From: Candidatus Sumerlaeota bacterium
GTDB lineage: Bacteria; Sumerlaeota; Sumerlaeia; JADFCT01
Direction: 5' to 3'
Assembly: GCA_026398575.1 (NCBI GenBank)
Contig: JAPLSP010000060.1
Span: forward strand, 1-10,311
Length of the DNA: 10,311 bases
The notes below the pieces were generated by a model that was not told the DNA's origin, did no database searches, and saw only the letters and a list, made by a program, of their open reading frames with translations. Position 1 is the stretch's first letter. Each line of letters opens with the position of its first letter. Below are positions 6,616 through 10,311 of the stretch, piece after piece. Position numbers and translations under genes: made by a program.

Positions 6616-7200
6616 ATGGCTCTCACAGAAAGTATTCCAAGAACTCAAACAGCAGCGACCAAGACACGCCGGCTGATGACCGCTGATAGCTTTTGGCAGA
6701 TATCGTCACAGGAAAACTTCTATGGAGAGCTCGTGGACGGGGAGGTTATAGATATGACACCGCCAGGACAAGAGCATGGATATGTTGCTTGTAATATTTG
6801 CGAACTCGTCGGCGCATTTGTGAAGAAGAATAAACTGGGGAAATTATTTAATGAATATGGCTATGTTCTTTTTCGCGATCCCGATACCGTGCGTGCGCCG
6901 GATATTTCCTTTATTCGGGCTGAAAAACTAACTGCGGGTCTCACTCCGCGTTTCTCTGAAATTCCTCCTGATTTGGCAATCGAAGTCGTTTCACCTTCCG
7001 ATTCTCACCACGGAATACTTGTGAAAATCAAAGCTTACCTCAAAGCAGGCGTGGAGGAAGTCTGGATCGTCAATCCTTCCCTGCGGTCCATCGAAATCTT
7101 CCGCACAATTCACGAGTCCAGCATCCTTGAAGAAAACGATTTCCTCGAAACGCCGTTGATGCCCGGCTTGCGGCTCGCGGTTAAAGATATCTTTGAATGA
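6616..7200 (+). CDS. Uma2 family (DUF820) putative restriction-endonuclease-fold protein
   Basis: The 194-aa product matches the Uma2 family, which has a PD-(D/E)XK nuclease fold and is expanded in Cyanobacteria, Planctomycetes, Chloroflexi and others; its biological role is not settled. Visible motifs are GELVDGEVIDMTPPGQEHG (37-55), DTVRAPDISF with putative catalytic Asp96, LAIEVVSPSDS with Glu123, Lys137 before AYLKAGVEEVWIVNP, and the usual MPGLRLAVKDIF end. The active-site set looks complete. The start at 6616 has a strong GGGGGAGG-type site upstream; a GTG at 6589 is less likely. The gene is clearly lower in G+C than its neighbours: my count of 6781-6840 gives 25 of 60, against 42 of 60 for radA 7441-7500. 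This suggests later acquisition. Its TGA overlaps the radA ATG, so it is co-translated with radA. Confidence 0.88.
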   Translation: MALTESIPRTQTAATKTRRLMTADSFWQISSQENFYGELVDGEVIDMTPPGQEHGYVACNICELVGAFVKKNKLGKLFNEYGYVLFRDPDTVRAPDISFIRAEKLTAGLTPRFSEIPPDLAIEVVSPSDSHHGILVKIKAYLKAGVEEVWIVNPSLRSIEIFRTIHESSILEENDFLETPLMPGLRLAVKDIFE

Positions 7201-8585
7201 GCAAAGTCAAAACCCAATTCGTCTGTCAATCCTGCGGGGCGGCCAGTCCGCGCTGGGCGGGAAAATGCCCGACGTGCAATGAGTGGAACACGCTGGTCGA
7301 GGAGCGGGTCGAAACCGCGCCGGCCGCCAGAAAGAAATCCTCTCCAGGGCGCATGGGCTTGAGCGGCCTGGCCGGGCTTTCCGCGCCGCGCCCGATCACC
7401 GAGGTGGCGCGCTCGGCGTGCAGCCGCCTGAGCGTGGGGCTTCCCGAATTCGACCGCATCCTGGGCGGCGGATTGGTGCCGGGCGCCGTGACGCTGATCG
7501 GCGGCGAACCGGGCATCGGAAAATCCACGCTGCTCTTGCAGGTCGTGGGGATGCTGGCGACGCCCGAGCGCCGCACGCTTTACATCACGGGCGAGGAGGC
7601 CGCCGAGCAGGTGCGCCTGCGGGCCGAGCGGCTGGAGATGCTGGCGCCGAACTTGTTCGTCATGGCGGAAACGTCGCTCGAAGCGGTTTTCGCCGCCATC
7701 GAGGATATCAACCCCCAAGCCGTCGTCGTGGATTCGATCCAATCCATCGGCACGGAGGAGCTGGCCTCCAGCATGGGTTCGGTGGGGCAGGTGCGCGAGT
7801 GCGCGGCGCGTCTGACGCAATTCGCCAAGGCGCGGGCTTTGCCGATATTCATCGTAGGACACGTCACCAAGACCGGCGCCGTGGCCGGGCCGCGCGTCTT
7901 GGAACACATCGTGGATACGGTTCTTTACTTCGAGGGCGCGCGCAATGGCCTCTACCGCATTTTGCGCGCCGTCAAAAACCGCTTCGGCGCCGTGGATGAG
8001 ATCGGCGTCTTCGAAATGGGCGAACGCGGTTTGGTCGTTGTTGAAAATCCCTCTCAAGTCTTCCTCGAAGAGCGCCCCGTTGATACTCCCGGGTCCGTTG
8101 TGACGGCAGTGATGGAAGGCTCGCGTCCGCTGCTGGTCGAAATCCAGGCTCTGCTGAGCGCCAACGGCGGTTTCGGGGCGCCGCGCCGTTCGTCCACCGG
8201 CGTTGACGCGCGCCGCGTGGCGCTGCTCGTCGCCATCATGGAACAACGCCTGGGCATCCACATGACCCAGGTGGACGTCTTCGTCAATGTTCCCGGCGGT
8301 TTGCACATCGAGGAAACCGCTGCGGATCTGGCGATCCTGGCGGCGATGGTTGGCAGTTTGCGCAATCAACCCCTTGCGCCGCACTGGATCATCGTGGGCG
8401 AAGTCGGCCTGGCGGGCGAAGTGCGCTCGGTCAGCCATTTCGACCGCCGCCTGGCCGAGGCGCAGCGCATGGGCTTCACGCATTGCCTGGCCGGCGGACG
8501 CGCCCACAAACAAAGCCGGCGTGACGGCATCGAGATCATCGCCGCCCGCGACGTCCGCCAAGCCCTGGATATGGTGGGGTTCTAG
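7197..8585 (+). CDS. radA: DNA repair protein RadA (Sms), branch-migration helicase
   Basis: RadA is a RecA-like ATPase that drives branch migration of recombination intermediates. The 462-aa length is standard. An N-terminal C4 zinc finger uses Cys10, Cys13, Cys24 and Cys27. The Walker A motif GEPGIGKST is at 103-111, Walker B VVVDS at 176-180, the QVRECAARL segment at about 198-206, and the RadA-specific KNRFG motif at 260-264. The C-terminal Lon-protease-like domain (about 285-462) has NVPGGLHIEETAADLA and GEVGLAGEVR (401-410). The start overlaps the upstream Uma2-family stop as ATGA, and with only a weak Shine-Dalgarno it probably depends on translational coupling. No obvious intrinsic terminator follows; the next structured feature is a REP-like palindrome about 80 nt downstream. 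Confidence 0.97.
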   Translation: MSKVKTQFVCQSCGAASPRWAGKCPTCNEWNTLVEERVETAPAARKKSSPGRMGLSGLAGLSAPRPITEVARSACSRLSVGLPEFDRILGGGLVPGAVTLIGGEPGIGKSTLLLQVVGMLATPERRTLYITGEEAAEQVRLRAERLEMLAPNLFVMAETSLEAVFAAIEDINPQAVVVDSIQSIGTEELASSMGSVGQVRECAARLTQFAKARALPIFIVGHVTKTGAVAGPRVLEHIVDTVLYFEGARNGLYRILRAVKNRFGAVDEIGVFEMGERGLVVVENPSQVFLEERPVDTPGSVVTAVMEGSRPLLVEIQALLSANGGFGAPRRSSTGVDARRVALLVAIMEQRLGIHMTQVDVFVNVPGGLHIEETAADLAILAAMVGSLRNQPLAPHWIIVGEVGLAGEVRSVSHFDRRLAEAQRMGFTHCLAGGRAHKQSRRDGIEIIAARDVRQALDMVGF

Positions 8586-8665
8586 GTACTCACATTCGGA
8601 ATTACGATCTCATAAATTAATGCAAACACCCATGCAGGAAGAGTAAACTCATGCGGCTAGGAGCG

Positions 8666-8800
8666 GCGCCAGCTTTTGGAGTAAGGTGGCTTGCCGCCTT
8701 CTTTTTAGCGCCAAGGCCATTGAAACGCCAATAAGAAGGCGGCAAGCGGGAGTTCGCAGCGGAGCGAGAATCTCCGCACTTATACTCCAAAAGCTGGCGC
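8666..8800. repeat. REP-like double palindrome after radA
   Basis: Two perfect inverted repeats are nested here. The outer arms are GCGCCAGCTTTTGGAGTA at 8666-8683 and its reverse complement at 8783-8800. The inner arms are GCTTGCCGCCTTCTT at 8689-8703 and its reverse complement at 8733-8747. The spacer between outer and inner arms is 5 nt on the left and 35 nt on the right. The longer spacer holds its own small GGAG...CTCC hairpin. The overall form, an outer A/T-containing stem and an inner GC-rich stem, resembles REP/REPIN elements dispersed by RAYT transposases, but none is encoded here. The rest of the 338-nt spacer (8586-8923) holds no gene that I can support, only this element and a candidate promoter. 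Confidence 0.8.
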
Positions 8801-8864
8801 TGCTTCTGAGCGCATTGGCGAATTCTGAGTTTTCCCCCAGGCCCCGGCCCGTCGGAGTTTCCGC

Positions 8865-8894
8865 TTGACCGCCTGAGCGCGCGCCCGACAATAT
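8865..8894 (+). promoter_or_regulatory. Candidate sigma70-type promoter for the flippase gene
   Basis: TTGACC at 8865-8870 is followed after 18 nt by CAATAT at 8889-8894. The -35 matches consensus at five of six positions, and the -10 keeps the important second A and last T. A start of transcription near 8901 would give a leader of about 23 nt to the ATG at 8924. The region is GC-rich between the boxes. It lies just beyond the palindromic repeat, at the place where a new transcription unit is expected after radA. No experiment or second site supports it. Confidence 0.35.
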
Positions 8895-8923
8895 CTGTAG
8901 CGTTGCCTGCTTTTCCCAGGAGA

Positions 8924-10311
8924 ATGAAGAACTTGGCTGATCTTCGAGCATTCATCACCCGGTTTAGGACCACCGATTTCTTTGTAATGCTCAAGCATTC
9001 AAAGAACTACTTCCTGGGCGCCGCGTCCACCAAGGGTCTGGCGCTCGTCACGATCTATGTTTATTCCCGGCTGATTCCGCCGGAGGAATACGGCATCTAT
9101 GCCGTTTTTCTCACCTATGTGGGCGCCGCAGGAATTTTCCTTACTTTCAACTCCCACACCGCGGTCACGCGTTACGCCCTTGAAAAAACCAATGACCTCG
9201 CCGAGTTCATCGGGGCCAGCCTGATTCTGACGGGCGGCTTTGTCCTCGTCATGAGCGGCGTCGGGCTGCTGCGCATCAACTACTTCTCGCGATTGATTGG
9301 CTTGCCGCCCGCCTTGTGCGCGCTGTTGATACCCGCGGCGCTGTTTGCGGTCCTCCCGATTGTTTACGATCAACTGCTGGTGGCCCGGCGCCGGAGCGTC
9401 GAGTCATCCATCATCACGGCCAGCCGCGCGTATCTGGTTTTTTTTCTGGCCGTGGGACTGATTCTGCTCATGAAGGAGGCGAAATATCGCGGGCTGATCT
9501 GGTCGGCCTTGATCGTCGAGTTCGGCATTGCGATCTACTGCAGCTGCCGGCTTTTCCGAACCATCCGCTGGAAATTCAGCCGGACGCATTTCTTATACAT
9601 CTGCAATTATTGCTATGCGATGGTCCCCCAATACATCGCCGCATTGGCCATCGCCCAGTTCGACCGCGTTTATATCAAGGAAACCTTAGGCGACAAGGCT
9701 GCGGGTATTTACAGCATGGCCTACACCGTGGGGACGCTGCCGTGGATGGTGATTGTCGCCATCGAGCAGGCGCTCCTGCCGGATTTTTACAAGTTTGTTG
9801 AAGCGAAGGAATATGACCGGCTGGACCGAATCATCCAGAAAAACGCGATCCTGATCGCGTTCACGATTTTGGGCGTCGCGATTTTTTCGCCGGAGATTTT
9901 TCACGTGATCGCGGGAAAAAAGTACTGGCCCGCCCTGCCCGTCGTTCCCGTCGTGATGGCCAGCTATTTGTTCATGGGGCTGCTGGCGATTTACAGCCGC
10001 TACATCGGCTACTCGAAAAAAATCATCTACTATACCCTCATCCAGATTCTGGCCAGCATTTTGAATGTCGTCCTCAATCTGATCTATATCCCGCGCTATG
10101 GAATCATCGCCGGGGCCTACACCACGGCGGCGGCGCACTTGTTTCTGTTGATTTCGGGATGGCTCGTCGCCAAAGTCTTTCTCGGCTTTCGCGTGACCCC
10201 GCTGCTGTTGGTCTGCAAGCCGGCCGCGCTGGCGCTGGCATTGATTGTCGCCAATCGCTACCTCGATGCGATCGGCACGCCATATCTCGCGCTGCTGGGT
10301 ATCAAGATAGT
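8924..10311 (+). CDS. Wzx-like polysaccharide flippase (MATE/MOP superfamily), 3' end outside window
   Basis: The 462 residues present form an integral membrane protein of the oligosaccharide flippase type, which moves lipid-linked sugar units across the inner membrane for O-antigen, capsule or exopolysaccharide. Family signatures are SRLIPPEEYGIYAVF (about 48-62), FDRVYIKETLGDKAAGIYSMAY (about 246-267) and NVVLNLIYIPRYGIIAGAYTTA (about 381-402). At least ten hydrophobic segments are visible, for example near 97-116, 128-147, 170-183, 189-206, 308-321, 338-356 and 370-388. The start is uncertain. The ATG at 8924 has AGGAG only one nt upstream. A TTG at 8933 would have ideal spacing from the same site. 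The ATG at 8987 begins where homology begins, but has no ribosome binding site. The gene may open a surface-polysaccharide cluster to the right. It is cut by the edge, with no stop codon. Confidence 0.85.
   Translation, partial: MKNLADLRAFITRFRTTDFFVMLKHSKNYFLGAASTKGLALVTIYVYSRLIPPEEYGIYAVFLTYVGAAGIFLTFNSHTAVTRYALEKTNDLAEFIGASLILTGGFVLVMSGVGLLRINYFSRLIGLPPALCALLIPAALFAVLPIVYDQLLVARRRSVESSIITASRAYLVFFLAVGLILLMKEAKYRGLIWSALIVEFGIAIYCSCRLFRTIRWKFSRTHFLYICNYCYAMVPQYIAALAIAQFDRVYIKETLGDKAAGIYSMAYTVGTLPWMVIVAIEQALLPDFYKFVEAKEYDRLDRIIQKNAILIAFTILGVAIFSPEIFHVIAGKKYWPALPVVPVVMASYLFMGLLAIYSRYIGYSKKIIYYTLIQILASILNVVLNLIYIPRYGIIAGAYTTAAAHLFLLISGWLVAKVFLGFRVTPLLLVCKPAALALALIVANRYLDAIGTPYLALLGIKI

Overview
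This is a chromosomal housekeeping window, roughly 55-60% G+C by eye, from a bacterium I cannot place firmly. Seven genes are recognised outright: queF, queC, queD, queE, glgC, radA and a PEBP-family gene. A degenerate glgC paralogue, a Uma2-family gene and a flippase gene cut by the right edge complete the set. The mix of Uma2, text-like 7-bp and 16-bp repeat arrays, and REP-like palindromes would suit an uncultured member of the PVC group (Verrucomicrobiota, Kiritimatiellota, Lentisphaerota) or a similar environmental phylum. That placement is a weak inference from style, not from a marker gene.

Left third (258-2798, + strand): a preQ1 (queuosine precursor) operon in the order queF-queC-queD-queE. 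QueD makes carboxytetrahydropterin from the FolE product, QueE makes carboxy-deazaguanine, QueC makes preQ0 and QueF reduces it to preQ1. No folE, tgt or queA lies in view. queF, queC and queD are packed tightly (13-nt gap, then a 26-nt overlap). queE is held off by a ~370-bp palindromic, MITE-like element. queE itself carries an in-frame insertion of about 50 codons built from 7-bp repeats, just after its radical-SAM cysteines.

Middle (2799-6581): a 16-bp tandem array with a palindromic head separates queE from a convergent PEBP-family (YbhB/YbcL-like) gene on the minus strand. That gene has two well-spaced ribosome binding sites, one for a form with a candidate signal peptide and one for a 159-aa cytosolic form. 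Divergent from it are two overlapping glgC-type genes. The downstream copy keeps every catalytic signature of ADP-glucose pyrophosphorylase. The upstream copy has lost several, which suggests a regulatory/catalytic subunit pair for glycogen synthesis.

Right third (6582-10311): a lower-GC Uma2-family putative nuclease is joined to radA by an ATGA start/stop overlap. After radA come a 135-bp REP-like double palindrome, a plausible sigma70-type promoter, and a Wzx/MATE-type polysaccharide flippase running off the edge. The most unusual material is the repeat biology (three kinds of repeat in under 1.4 kb around queE) and the asymmetric GlgC pair. I see no CRISPR, tRNA, rRNA, integrase or defence island.
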